The notes beneath the pieces were generated by a model. That model saw only the letters and a list, made by a program, of their open reading frames with translations. It ran no database searches and was not told where the DNA came from. The position numbers and the translations under genes are program-made. Source: Pseudonocardia sp. EC080619-01 (lineage in GTDB: Bacteria; Actinomycetota; Actinomycetes; Mycobacteriales; Pseudonocardiaceae). From it: 64,000 nucleotides of DNA. Location: assembly GCF_001420995.1 (NCBI RefSeq), contig NZ_CP012184.1, positions 356,501-420,500 on the forward strand, given 5' to 3'. Shown here in pieces: positions 26,419 through 34,066 of this stretch; within the stretch, counting starts at the first letter, position 1; every line of letters begins with the position of its first letter.

Positions 26419-27977
26419 GCGACGTGCGCCCCGGCTCCGGCACCCTCTACGGCGTCGGCCTCGGCCCCGGCGACCCCGAGCTGACGACCATCAAGGCGGC
26501 CCGGCTGATCCGGGAGGCCGACGTCGTCGCCTACCACTCGGCCCGGCACGGCCGCTCGATCGCGCGGCGGATCGCCGAGCCGCACCTGTCGGGCACCGCC
26601 GTCGAGGAGGCGCTGGTCTACCCGGTCACGACCGAGACCACCGACCACCCCGGCGGCTACCAGGGCGCCATCGACGAGTTCTACACGGAGGCCGCGGCCC
26701 GGCTGGCCGCCCACCTCGAGGCCGGCCGCGACGTCGTCCTGCTCGCCGAGGGCGACCCCCTCTTCTACGGCTCCTACATGCACATGCACAAGCGGCTCGC
26801 CGGCCGCTTCCGCGCCGAGGTCGTCCCGGGCGTCACTTCGATCGGCGGTGCCTCGGCCGCGCTCGGGCAGCCGCTCGTCGAGCGCGACGAGGTGCTCACC
26901 GTGCTGCCCGGCACGCTGCCCCGCGAGGAGCTGGCGCGCCGGCTCGCGGACACCGACTCCGCGGCCGTCATGAAGCTGGGGCGGACCTTCGGCACCGTCC
27001 GCGACGCGCTCGCCGACGCCGGGAAGCTCGACCGTGCCCGCTACGTCGAGCGGGCCACGATGGACGGCCAGCGCACCGGCGCCCTGTCCGACGTGGACCC
27101 CGGTGACGTGCCGTACTTCGCGATCGCGCTGGTGCCGGGCGAGGTCGCGGCCTCGGTGCCGGACGGGCCGGAACCGGTCGCGGGCACGGACACGGCCGCG
27201 GCCGCCGGGCTCGGGCCGGGGGAGGTCGTCGTCGTCGGGACCGGGCCGGCCGGGCGGGACTGGCTGACCCCGCAGGTCGCCGCCGCGCTGGCCGGGGCCG
27301 ACGATCTCGTCGGGTACGGGCCCTACCTGGACCGGGTCCCGTCGAACCCGCGGCAGACCCGGCACGCGTCCGACAACCGGGTCGAGGCCGACCGGGCCGC
27401 GCACGCGCTGGACCTGGCCGCGTCCGGGCGGCGGGTCGCCGTCGTCTCCGCGGGTGACCCGGGGATCTTCGCGATGGCCACCGCCGTGCTGGAGGTCGCC
27501 GCCCAGGAGAAGTACGCCGACGTCCCGGTCCGGGTGCTGCCCGGGCTGTCCGCCGCGCAGGCGGTGTCGGCGGCCGTCGGCGCGCCGCTCGGCCACGACC
27601 ACGCGATGATCTCGCTGTCGGACCGGCTCAAGCCGTGGGACGTCGTCGCCGACCGGCTCCGGGCGGCCGCCGCGGCCGACCTCGCGATCGCGATCTACAA
27701 CCCGCGCTCGAAGGCCCGCCCGTGGCAGGTCGGGGCGGCCCGGGACGTGCTGCTGGAGCACCGCTCCCCCGGCACCCCGGTCGTGCTGGGCCGCGACGTC
27801 GGCGGCGCGGGCCAGCGGATCGTCGTCACGACGCTGGGCGAGCTGGACCCCGAGCTGGTCGACATGCGGACACTCGTCGTCGTCGGGTCGTCGACGACCC
27901 GGGTCGTCGAGCGGGGCGGGGAGCCGGTCGTCTTCACCCCACGTCACTACGGACCGGGTGGGACGACGACCGGCTGA
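26415..27977 (+). CDS. cobIJ: CobI-CobJ fusion (precorrin-2 C20- and precorrin-3B C17-methyltransferases)
   Basis: 520 residues with two tetrapyrrole methyltransferase domains. The first (about 8-245) opens LYGVGLGPGDPELTTIKA and has AEGDPLFYGSY, as in CobI; the second (about 265-510) has VVVGTGPAGRDWLTPQ, VSAGDPGIFAMA and AIYNPRSKARPWQ, as in CobJ. Each transfers a methyl group from S-adenosylmethionine; CobJ also contracts the ring. Fusions of these two are common in actinobacteria. GTG at 26415 overlaps the cobH stop as GTGA. Confidence 0.92.
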   Translation: MSDVRPGSGTLYGVGLGPGDPELTTIKAARLIREADVVAYHSARHGRSIARRIAEPHLSGTAVEEALVYPVTTETTDHPGGYQGAIDEFYTEAAARLAAHLEAGRDVVLLAEGDPLFYGSYMHMHKRLAGRFRAEVVPGVTSIGGASAALGQPLVERDEVLTVLPGTLPREELARRLADTDSAAVMKLGRTFGTVRDALADAGKLDRARYVERATMDGQRTGALSDVDPGDVPYFAIALVPGEVAASVPDGPEPVAGTDTAAAAGLGPGEVVVVGTGPAGRDWLTPQVAAALAGADDLVGYGPYLDRVPSNPRQTRHASDNRVEADRAAHALDLAASGRRVAVVSAGDPGIFAMATAVLEVAAQEKYADVPVRVLPGLSAAQAVSAAVGAPLGHDHAMISLSDRLKPWDVVADRLRAAAAADLAIAIYNPRSKARPWQVGAARDVLLEHRSPGTPVVLGRDVGGAGQRIVVTTLGELDPELVDMRTLVVVGSSTTRVVERGGEPVVFTPRHYGPGGTTTG

Positions 27978-28620
27978 GCCGCCGGTCGGCCCACCACAGC
28001 AGCAGTGCCAGCAGCACCGCCCCGGCGACCACGCCCCCGACGGTCGTCGCGGCGGTGCCGGCGTCGATCACCCGCAGGTCCAGGAACGGGTACGGGTACC
28101 AGTCGACGATCGCGCCGCGGACGAAGGTGTAGACCAGCCAGGCCACCGGCCACACGCAGGCCCAGGCCACGGTGCGGCCGTCGATCCGCGGGCGCGGGCC
28201 GAACACCAGCCAGCCCGCCAGCACCGCGACCGGCGCGATCCGGTGGAACACGAGGTCCACCGCCCAGGCGACCCCGGTGACGGTGACGACCGAGGAGAGC
28301 AGCGCGGCGAAGACCACCCCGGTCACCGTGATCCCGAGGAGTGCGTCGAGCTGCAGTACCCGGAAGCCGCGGCCGTCGCGGGCCGGGTCGAGCGCGAGTC
28401 CGACCGCCAGTGCCAGCACGAGGAGGTTCGACTGGATCGTGAAGAAGCTGAACAGCCGCACCAGCCGGGTGCCCACCGGGGCGAGCGGGGCCGCCTCCCC
28501 GGTGTTCACGTCGGGTCCGCCCTGGACGATCAGGACGATCTGCGTGACCAGGGCGATCGCGACCAGGACGGCGAGGACGAGGTACCAGGTCCGGGCGACG
28601 GCGTCGCGGGGCGTACTCAC
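27934..28620 (-). CDS. Pr6Pr family integral membrane protein
   Basis: 228 residues, six or seven hydrophobic helices. TWYLVLAVLVAIALVTQ, FSFFTIQSNLLVLALAVGLAL and YPYPFLDLRVIDAG match the Pr6Pr (FAR-17a/AIG1-like) family, whose biochemical role in bacteria is unknown. GTG at 28620 lies 8 nt after TAGCGT, consistent with a leaderless message. The 3' end overlaps cobIJ by 44 bp on the opposite strand. Confidence 0.82.
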   Translation of the reverse strand: MSTPRDAVARTWYLVLAVLVAIALVTQIVLIVQGGPDVNTGEAAPLAPVGTRLVRLFSFFTIQSNLLVLALAVGLALDPARDGRGFRVLQLDALLGITVTGVVFAALLSSVVTVTGVAWAVDLVFHRIAPVAVLAGWLVFGPRPRIDGRTVAWACVWPVAWLVYTFVRGAIVDWYPYPFLDLRVIDAGTAATTVGGVVAGAVLLALLLWWADRRLSRSSSHPVRSDVG

Positions 28621-28628
28621 GCCCGGTG

Positions 28629-28638
28629 ACGCTAACGT
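28629..28638. promoter_or_regulatory. Overlapping divergent leaderless -10 elements
   Basis: ACGCTAACGT contains TAGCGT on the minus strand (8 nt before the GTG at 28620) and TAACGT on the plus strand (7 nt before the GTG at 28646). Both genes appear to lack 5' leaders and share two bases of their -10 boxes, so polymerase should load in one direction at a time. Confidence 0.55.
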
Positions 28639-28645
28639 CTCGCCG

Positions 28646-29113
28646 GTGACGAGGGTGCGCCGCTTCGGGCCGGACGACTGGGAGCTCGCCCGGGAGGTCC
28701 GGCTCGCCTCCCTGCGGGACGCGTTCGGCGAGGCCAGCGAGTTCTTCCGGGAGCAGGCCGGGCTCGCCGAGGCCGCCTGGCGGAAGGTGCTCACCGAGCA
28801 CGTCCGCTTCGGCGCCCACCTCGGCGGGACGCCGGCCGGGACCGTCGGCTGGCGGCGCACCGGCGACGACGACGGCCTGCTCTACGGCATGTGGGTCCGC
28901 CCGGACGCCCGCGGCACCGGCCTGGCGACTGAGCTGGTCGACGCCGTCGTCGCCGTGGCGCGCGAGCACGGCTCCCGGAGCCTGACGCTGAAGGTCGAGC
29001 CGGACAACGCACGGGCCCGGGCGTTCTACACCCGCACCGGGTTCCGGGAGAGCGGGGACGGCGACGGGCCCGGGCTCGTCCTGATGAGCCTCGACCTGGG
29101 GGCGGCACGGTGA
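28646..29113 (+). CDS. GNAT-family N-acetyltransferase
   Basis: 155 residues, one GNAT domain; the acetyl-CoA loop is in MWVRPDARGTGLATELVDAVV, with a typical C-terminal VEPDNARARAFYTRTGFRE. GTG at 28646 with a -10 element 7 nt upstream. The stop overlaps the alcohol dehydrogenase start as GTGA, so the pair is cotranslated. Acceptor unknown. Confidence 0.85.
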   Translation: MTRVRRFGPDDWELAREVRLASLRDAFGEASEFFREQAGLAEAAWRKVLTEHVRFGAHLGGTPAGTVGWRRTGDDDGLLYGMWVRPDARGTGLATELVDAVVAVAREHGSRSLTLKVEPDNARARAFYTRTGFRESGDGDGPGLVLMSLDLGAAR

Positions 29114-30129
29114 GCCGCGCCGTGCTGGTCACCGGGTTCGGTGTCGAACCGACCGTCGAGTCGTTCGCGGACGTCCGGGTGCGGCCGACCTCCGTCGTCG
29201 TCCGGGTGGAGGCGACGGGCCTGTGCGCGAGCGACCGGTTCGCCTGGGCCGGCCACGACGACGACGTCGAGCTGCCGATCGTGCCGGGCCACGAGCTGGT
29301 CGGACGGATCGTGGAGACCGGGTCCGCGGTGACCCGGTTCCGGGCCGGTGACCGCGTGACGACGCCGTTCGTCTGCGGCTGCGGGACCTGCGCCCACTGC
29401 GCGGCCGGGCAGACCCAGGTGTGCCCCGACCAGGAGCAGCCCGGGTTCACCCACCCCGGCTCGTTCGCGGAGCTCGTCCAGCTGCACCACGCCGACCACA
29501 ACCTGGTGCGCGTCCCCGACGACGTCGACGCCGCCGGCGCGGCACTGCTCGGCTGCCGGGTCGCGACGGCGTACCGGGCACTCGTCGACCGGGGCGGGAT
29601 CCGGCCGGGCGACCGGGTGCTCGTGCTCGGCGCCGGCGGGGTGGGGCTGTCGGCCGTGCTGATCGCCGGCGCGCTCGGCGCCGGGGCCGTCGTCGCCGAT
29701 CCGGCACCCGCGGCCCGCGCGCGGGCCGAGGCGCTCGGCGCGGTGGCGACGGTCGACCCGTCCGCCGGGCCCGACGCGGTGCGCGACGCCGTCGGCGACG
29801 GGGGCGCCGTGCTCGCCGTCGAGGCGGCCGGGCGGGCGGAGTCGCTCGCGCTGGGCGTCCGGGCGTTGCGCCGGCAGGGCACCCTCGTGCAGGTGGGGCT
29901 GCTGGCCGCCGAGCCCGTCGTCCCGGTACCGGAGATGATCGCGAAGGAGCTGACGCTGCGCGGCAGCCACGGGATGGCCGCCGCCGGCTACCCGCGGCTG
30001 ATGGAGCTCGTCGCCGACGGCCGGCTCGACCCATCCCGGCTGGTCACCAGCCGGATCACCCTGGACGAGGCCCCCGCCGCGCTGGCCGCACGCCCGGAAC
30101 CCGGCGAGGTCGTAGTCATCGAGCCGTGA
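29110..30129 (+). CDS. Zinc-dependent alcohol dehydrogenase (MDR superfamily)
   Basis: 339 residues. Catalytic zinc: Cys in GLCASDRF and the PGHELVG His-Glu; structural zinc lobe CGCGTCAHCAAGQTQVC; Rossmann motif VLGAGGVGLSA. Oxidises an alcohol with NAD(P)+. GTG at 29110 overlaps the GNAT stop. Its last 290 bp are repeated in decayed form at 35665-35844, and its stop region still contains the reverse-strand codons of the CobK C-terminus, so it was once convergent and overlapping with cobK before the insertion at 30145. Confidence 0.9.
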   Translation: MSRAVLVTGFGVEPTVESFADVRVRPTSVVVRVEATGLCASDRFAWAGHDDDVELPIVPGHELVGRIVETGSAVTRFRAGDRVTTPFVCGCGTCAHCAAGQTQVCPDQEQPGFTHPGSFAELVQLHHADHNLVRVPDDVDAAGAALLGCRVATAYRALVDRGGIRPGDRVLVLGAGGVGLSAVLIAGALGAGAVVADPAPAARARAEALGAVATVDPSAGPDAVRDAVGDGGAVLAVEAAGRAESLALGVRALRRQGTLVQVGLLAAEPVVPVPEMIAKELTLRGSHGMAAAGYPRLMELVADGRLDPSRLVTSRITLDEAPAALAARPEPGEVVVIEP

Positions 30130-30285
30130 CCGGCGCCGCGAGAACAGCCCGTGCCGGACGTCACGACCGCCCTGGAACCTCCACCGAGCCCAAAGCGAGT
30201 CAGTCCGGTGCGAATGTGGCTGTTGGGTGACGTGTGAGATTGACGAGGTGATCGTCGAGACCCCGAGCAACGGACCTCGTGCCAG

Positions 30286-30711
30286 TCACTCCCGGACTGC
30301 CTCCCGCTCCATGACGGTGGCTGGTGGCGAGCCGAATCCGAGCCCGGCGTAGAGGCTATGCATGTCCGCGGTGTGCAGAAGCCACCGCATCCGCCGGCCA
30401 GGCGGACCGTCGACGAGCTCGGCTACGAGTGCGCGGCCCAGCCCTCGTCCACGGTGCAGGGCGAGGACGTAGACGTCGGCGAGATAGCCGAGGGCGACGC
30501 CGTCGGAGATCGCGCGAGCGAAGCCCACCTGGCCGGCTCCGGCCGCGTAGAGGCCGACGCAGCGCCACGAGCACCGAATCTGCTCGGCGACGTCATCTTT
30601 CGTTCGCCAACGGTGCCAGTATGCGTCGGTGAGCAGGTAGCCACAGATCGCGTCGAGGTCGAGCCGGGCGGGATCGTCGTCGATCTCGTAGCCGTGTTGA
30701 AGTTTGATCAC
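30286..30711 (-). CDS. GNAT acetyltransferase of the island operon
   Basis: 141 residues. One GNAT domain with the acetyl-CoA loop LHRGRGLGRALVAELV and the late LYAGLGFGSP. The GTG at 30711 overlaps the MFS stop (GTGA), making it the last gene of the operon. In a peptide-product pathway it could acetylate the product, as tailoring or self-protection; in this window that is inference from position. Ordinary GNAT proteins acting on small amines are the alternative. Confidence 0.82.
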   Translation of the reverse strand: MIKLQHGYEIDDDPARLDLDAICGYLLTDAYWHRWRTKDDVAEQIRCSWRCVGLYAAGAGQVGFARAISDGVALGYLADVYVLALHRGRGLGRALVAELVDGPPGRRMRWLLHTADMHSLYAGLGFGSPPATVMEREAVRE

Positions 30712-31943
30712 GTCGACTCCCGTCCGGCGGCAGCGGGAGCCCGCTGCGGGCGCGCGACCCGGAAGGTCAGCAAGGACACCACCACGACGCCTGCCAGTCC
30801 GGCCATGGCGATGGCGGCTCCAGGCTCCACCAGCTCGCCGAGCCCGCCCCAGCCGACTGCGATCGCGCCCTGCACACCGAGCAGGAACACGTACTGGTAG
30901 GCAAGCGTGCGGGGGAGCAGCCGTGACGGCGTGCGTTCGGCGAGCAGCGAGTCCAACCCGGCGTTGTAGGCAAGGCCCAATCCGGACAGGAACATCAGCC
31001 CGACCGCGACCGGCAAGGGCGGCGAGAACACGAACAGCAGCAGCGGTGCACATAGCAGCACCGCCCCCGGAGCGATCAGCCGACGTTGCGCCACGGGTCT
31101 GAGCATCCGGCTCGCTGCCAGATCGGAGACGACCATCCCGGCAGCGGACGCCGACAGCATGAGAGCCAGCTCCCTCTCCGGGCGGCCCACTGCGGCCACG
31201 TACGGCGCGGCCAGAGCTTCCGACGCGATCGCGAACGACGGCGTCAGCCAACCGATCAGCAACAACCGCCGGACCGGCGGGTAGCTCCAGATCTCACGGA
31301 ACGTTCCAAGACCGCGGTCGTCGCCGGGAGTCGGCGCGCCCACCCAGCCGCGGTCGCGGGTGCCGAACCGCAACAGCAGGGCCGCAGCCACGAACGTCAG
31401 CGCGTCCGCCAGCAGGGCGCCCTGCGGCGTCAGGAACAGCAGCGACGCGCCACCGAGCAGGTTGCCTACGACCATCGACGACTGCGATGTCAGCCGAATC
31501 GCCCCGCGCCCGAGCACGAACAGCGGTCCTTCACCGAGGATGTCCGGCAGCATCGCCGAGCGGACGCCGACTGAGACCGGGGCGAGCAACCCGACCACGA
31601 ACATTACGGCGAGCAGCACCCAGGCCGGGATCCCGGGCAGGGAGAGTACTCCGACGAGACCGGCACTTACGACATTGCAGACCACGGCGAGAGGCCGTGG
31701 CCGGAATCGCATCACGACCGGGACGAGCGCGCCGCCGAGCAAGTGCGGCAGGAACACCAGGCTGAACGCAAGCGCCGCGAGTAGCGGGGCCGCCGTCTGC
31801 TGGAACACGAGCACTGTGACGGCGAGCGCGCCGACCACGTCGCCGAGGATCGAGAGCGCGTGCGCCGCGCCGATCGCCCGGAACTCGCCGACCCCGAACA
31901 GCGCCCGATAAGTCACGGTGGGCGGCTCTGGGTCGGGTGTCAC
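30708..31943 (-). CDS. MFS-type exporter of the island operon
   Basis: 411 residues, about twelve transmembrane helices (FRAIGAAHALSILGDVVGALAVTVLVF at the start). The layout resembles the enterobactin/macrolide exporter branch of MFS, with weak sequence between helices 6 and 7 (FGTRDRGWVGAPTPGDDRGLGTFREIW). GTG at 31943 overlaps the upstream enzyme stop as GTGA. Probably exports the product made by the two metalloenzymes. Confidence 0.87.
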   Translation of the reverse strand: MTPDPEPPTVTYRALFGVGEFRAIGAAHALSILGDVVGALAVTVLVFQQTAAPLLAALAFSLVFLPHLLGGALVPVVMRFRPRPLAVVCNVVSAGLVGVLSLPGIPAWVLLAVMFVVGLLAPVSVGVRSAMLPDILGEGPLFVLGRGAIRLTSQSSMVVGNLLGGASLLFLTPQGALLADALTFVAAALLLRFGTRDRGWVGAPTPGDDRGLGTFREIWSYPPVRRLLLIGWLTPSFAIASEALAAPYVAAVGRPERELALMLSASAAGMVVSDLAASRMLRPVAQRRLIAPGAVLLCAPLLLFVFSPPLPVAVGLMFLSGLGLAYNAGLDSLLAERTPSRLLPRTLAYQYVFLLGVQGAIAVGWGGLGELVEPGAAIAMAGLAGVVVVSLLTFRVARPQRAPAAAGREST

Positions 31944-32923
31944 CACGTCCGCAACCGCGGTTCGTCGACTTCCCCGTACCAGCCCGCCATCTCCTGCCCG
32001 GCCACGGCAAGCTGCTCCGCCATGTCGGCGACGGCCTTCTCGATCTCGAGCGTCTCCTCCTGACTGACGTAACCGATGCGATCGAACAGGTCCGCACTGA
32101 TGTCGTCGTGCGATTCGCCCTCGTTCACGTCGGAATGCTGGGCGATCGGAGCGACGAACGCCTCGGGCAGACCGTGTTGTCTGCTCGCGGCGACGAACGC
32201 TTCGTTGAACTCCGGCTGCGGCTCCTCCAGTACGAACAGAACGGCCTTGAGCCCGAGCGGAAACGTCGACGCAAGCACTCCGAGCGAGGCCATCATGGCG
32301 AAGGTCGACGGCAACGGCTGCAACGGACGCGCCACCGGGTCGATCCCGACGGCGTCCAGCGAGCGCAGCAACATCCGGTCGTGGTTCATCTCCGACTGGT
32401 AGAACCGGCGTAGCAGCATCATGCTCGTGTGGTCGTCGGCCTGGGCGAGGGCCGGGGCGAGCACCCGTGGGCAGTAGGCCACGACCTGGTAGTACTCGAT
32501 TGCGTAGCCGATCAACTGGGCGCGTGTCACAGTGCCGTCGAACAACTGTGCGGAGAGCTGGCGCGGCCACAGCTCACCGGCGGCGGCCATCGTCGCGAGG
32601 TAGCAGCGCCTGGCACGCCGATAGGCCTGCGCTCCGGTCAGCCCGGCGGGCGCGGCGCGCGGGGCGTCGGTCAGCAGGCCGTGCACGTCCAGCTGGTCCA
32701 GCACGTCGCCGACCGGCAGGGCCGGATACGCTGCACCGAGTTCGTCGCGGGTCTTCTCTCCGGAGCGAAGCGCCTCCAGGAACCGCCGGGCTTGGTCCGC
32801 GGTGGAGGCGTCCAGATCGATGATGCAACCGCCGTTGTGGTAGCTCAGGTCGGCCCGTGCGTCGTCGATCTCGAGTACGACGCCGGAGCGCAGCACCGGG
32901 CGTCGTGGCAGCGTGGCGGTCAT
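31940..32923 (-). CDS. RRE-like domain + haem-oxygenase-fold putative metalloenzyme, paralogue B
   Basis: 327 residues in two parts. Residues about 8-87 form a PqqD/RRE-like winged helix (beta-hairpin, then FLEALRSGEKTRDELG and VLDQLDVHGLLTD). Residues about 95-320 are an all-helical PqqC/CADD-like domain with YYQVVAY and a candidate metal set E143, E178-x2-H181, E234, H263-x3-N267-x4-H272. Such domains oxidise substrates with O2, usually at a di-iron site. Every candidate ligand aligns with the upstream paralogue, but the Asp normally in the H-x3-D motif is Asn in both. ATG at 32923 overlaps the upstream stop as ATGA. Substrate inferred to be the 17-residue peptide. Confidence 0.75.
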   Translation of the reverse strand: MTATLPRRPVLRSGVVLEIDDARADLSYHNGGCIIDLDASTADQARRFLEALRSGEKTRDELGAAYPALPVGDVLDQLDVHGLLTDAPRAAPAGLTGAQAYRRARRCYLATMAAAGELWPRQLSAQLFDGTVTRAQLIGYAIEYYQVVAYCPRVLAPALAQADDHTSMMLLRRFYQSEMNHDRMLLRSLDAVGIDPVARPLQPLPSTFAMMASLGVLASTFPLGLKAVLFVLEEPQPEFNEAFVAASRQHGLPEAFVAPIAQHSDVNEGESHDDISADLFDRIGYVSQEETLEIEKAVADMAEQLAVAGQEMAGWYGEVDEPRLRTW

Positions 32924-33927
32924 GTCGTCACCTTCGGGGTCAAGTAGGAGTGGCAGCGCAGCAGCGGTCGGGCTGGGTCCGACCAGTACTCCCAGATCCC
33001 GTCGTAGAAGTTGCGGTAGAGCTCCATAAACAGCGGGCATTGGGCCCGCATACGCACCTCCTCGGCCTGATTCACGGCCGGCAGCAGGTCGAACAGCTCC
33101 CTGCTCACCCGCCCGTGCCCGTGCCCGGCGTTGATCCGCGCATGCTCACGCAGGGGGCCCAGGAATGACTCCGGTAACCCGGCGCGGTCGGCAGCCTCGA
33201 GGAAGCTGTCTGTGCCGTCCTCGCCCGCGCCGGGGCCGCCCTCCAGCACGCTGACCGTGGCGAGGAAGAACAGGGGATCCGTGCGTGCCCAGAACGCCAG
33301 GCCGTTGACCAGCGCCATCGTGGACGGCAGCGGGCGCCCGGCCCGCATCTGGTCCGGCTTGATGCCGAGCGCCCCGAACGCCTTGAGCACGATGTCGTCG
33401 TGGCGGTGCTCCTCGATGTAGAACTCGTTCAGCGCGGCGCGCACCTCACGGCTGTTGGGGAAGCTCAGCACAGCTGAGTCGAACAGGTGCTCCCGGTATA
33501 AGAAGTGCCAGTTCTCGATCGCCATGCCGTAGTAGACGTTGTGCGGCACGGCCTCTGGGCACTCGCTGAGTTCTGTCCAGAACCGCGACGTCTCGATCTG
33601 ATCGGCGAACAGGCGGTTCAGATCGTCCTCGATCGTGAAGCCGACGCCAGAGGCGGACTCGAGGCTGGGTGTGGTCGGGTCGTCCAGGAAACCGCCTGCG
33701 TCGAGCTGGGTCAGTACCTGCACTACCTCGTCCCGATCGAGGCCGCTCGCGGCGGGCAGGTCATCGACGCGGTGTCGTCCGTCCAGGACTAAGAGTAGCG
33801 CCATCAGCTGGTCAGGGTGTTCGTGCTCCACGACGAAGACGTTCTCGCCCAGCGTCATTTCGATGTGGCCGTCCACGATCCGCGGCGGCGCAGCCGCGAG
33901 TAGGGGAAGGGTGGGGAGTGTTGTCAT
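32920..33927 (-). CDS. RRE-like domain + haem-oxygenase-fold putative metalloenzyme, paralogue A
   Basis: 335 residues with the same two-part design as the next gene. The N-terminal winged-helix segment (about 12-83) reads like PqqD/RRE peptide-recognition domains (LMALLLVLDGRHRVDDLPA, VVQVLTQLDAGGFLDD). The helical C-terminal domain has E138, E173-x2-H176, E229 and H262-x3-N266-x4-H271 as candidate metal ligands. ATG at 33927 follows GAGCGAGG. It lies 85 bp downstream of the 17-codon gene, with a strong hairpin between them. Database names for such proteins are usually iron-containing redox enzyme; the reaction is unknown. Confidence 0.75.
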   Translation of the reverse strand: MTTLPTLPLLAAAPPRIVDGHIEMTLGENVFVVEHEHPDQLMALLLVLDGRHRVDDLPAASGLDRDEVVQVLTQLDAGGFLDDPTTPSLESASGVGFTIEDDLNRLFADQIETSRFWTELSECPEAVPHNVYYGMAIENWHFLYREHLFDSAVLSFPNSREVRAALNEFYIEEHRHDDIVLKAFGALGIKPDQMRAGRPLPSTMALVNGLAFWARTDPLFFLATVSVLEGGPGAGEDGTDSFLEAADRAGLPESFLGPLREHARINAGHGHGRVSRELFDLLPAVNQAEEVRMRAQCPLFMELYRNFYDGIWEYWSDPARPLLRCHSYLTPKVTT

Positions 33928-33967
33928 GTCCTCGCTCCGGGTTTGCCCGTGGTCGGTAGCAGGCCGG

Positions 33968-34004
33968 GTTGCCCCGGAGCGGCCGATCGCCGCCCCGGGA
34001 CAAC
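33968..34004 (-). promoter_or_regulatory. 16-bp hairpin between peptide gene and enzymes
   Basis: On the transcript GUUGUCCCGGGGCGGC pairs with GCCGCUCCGGGGCAAC (14 Watson-Crick and 2 G-U pairs, 5-nt loop). It lies between the stop of the 17-codon gene and the start of the first enzyme. In RiPP operons such hairpins act as partial terminators or stabilise the short upstream message so that the peptide is made in excess. No T-run follows. Confidence 0.65.
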
Positions 34005-34012
34005 CACTGCCG

Positions 34013-34066
34013 TCAGAGGTGCACGGCCACGGCCACGATGACCTTCTTCTTCGAACGGATGGTCAC
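34013..34066 (-). CDS. 17-residue peptide, candidate RiPP/cofactor precursor
   Basis: Encodes MTIRSKKKVIVAVAVHL. A GTG start is preceded at 6 nt by AAGGGGGTGA, one of the best ribosome sites in the window, and an in-frame TGA within that site fixes the upstream limit. The basic first half (RSKKK) could be a minimal leader and VIVAVAVHL the modified core. It heads an operon whose next two enzymes carry peptide-recognition-like domains, and a hairpin follows its stop. PqqA and MftA show that very short genes can serve as precursors. Alternatives: a regulatory leader peptide, or chance. Far too short for automated annotation. Confidence 0.62.
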   Translation of the reverse strand: MTIRSKKKVIVAVAVHL

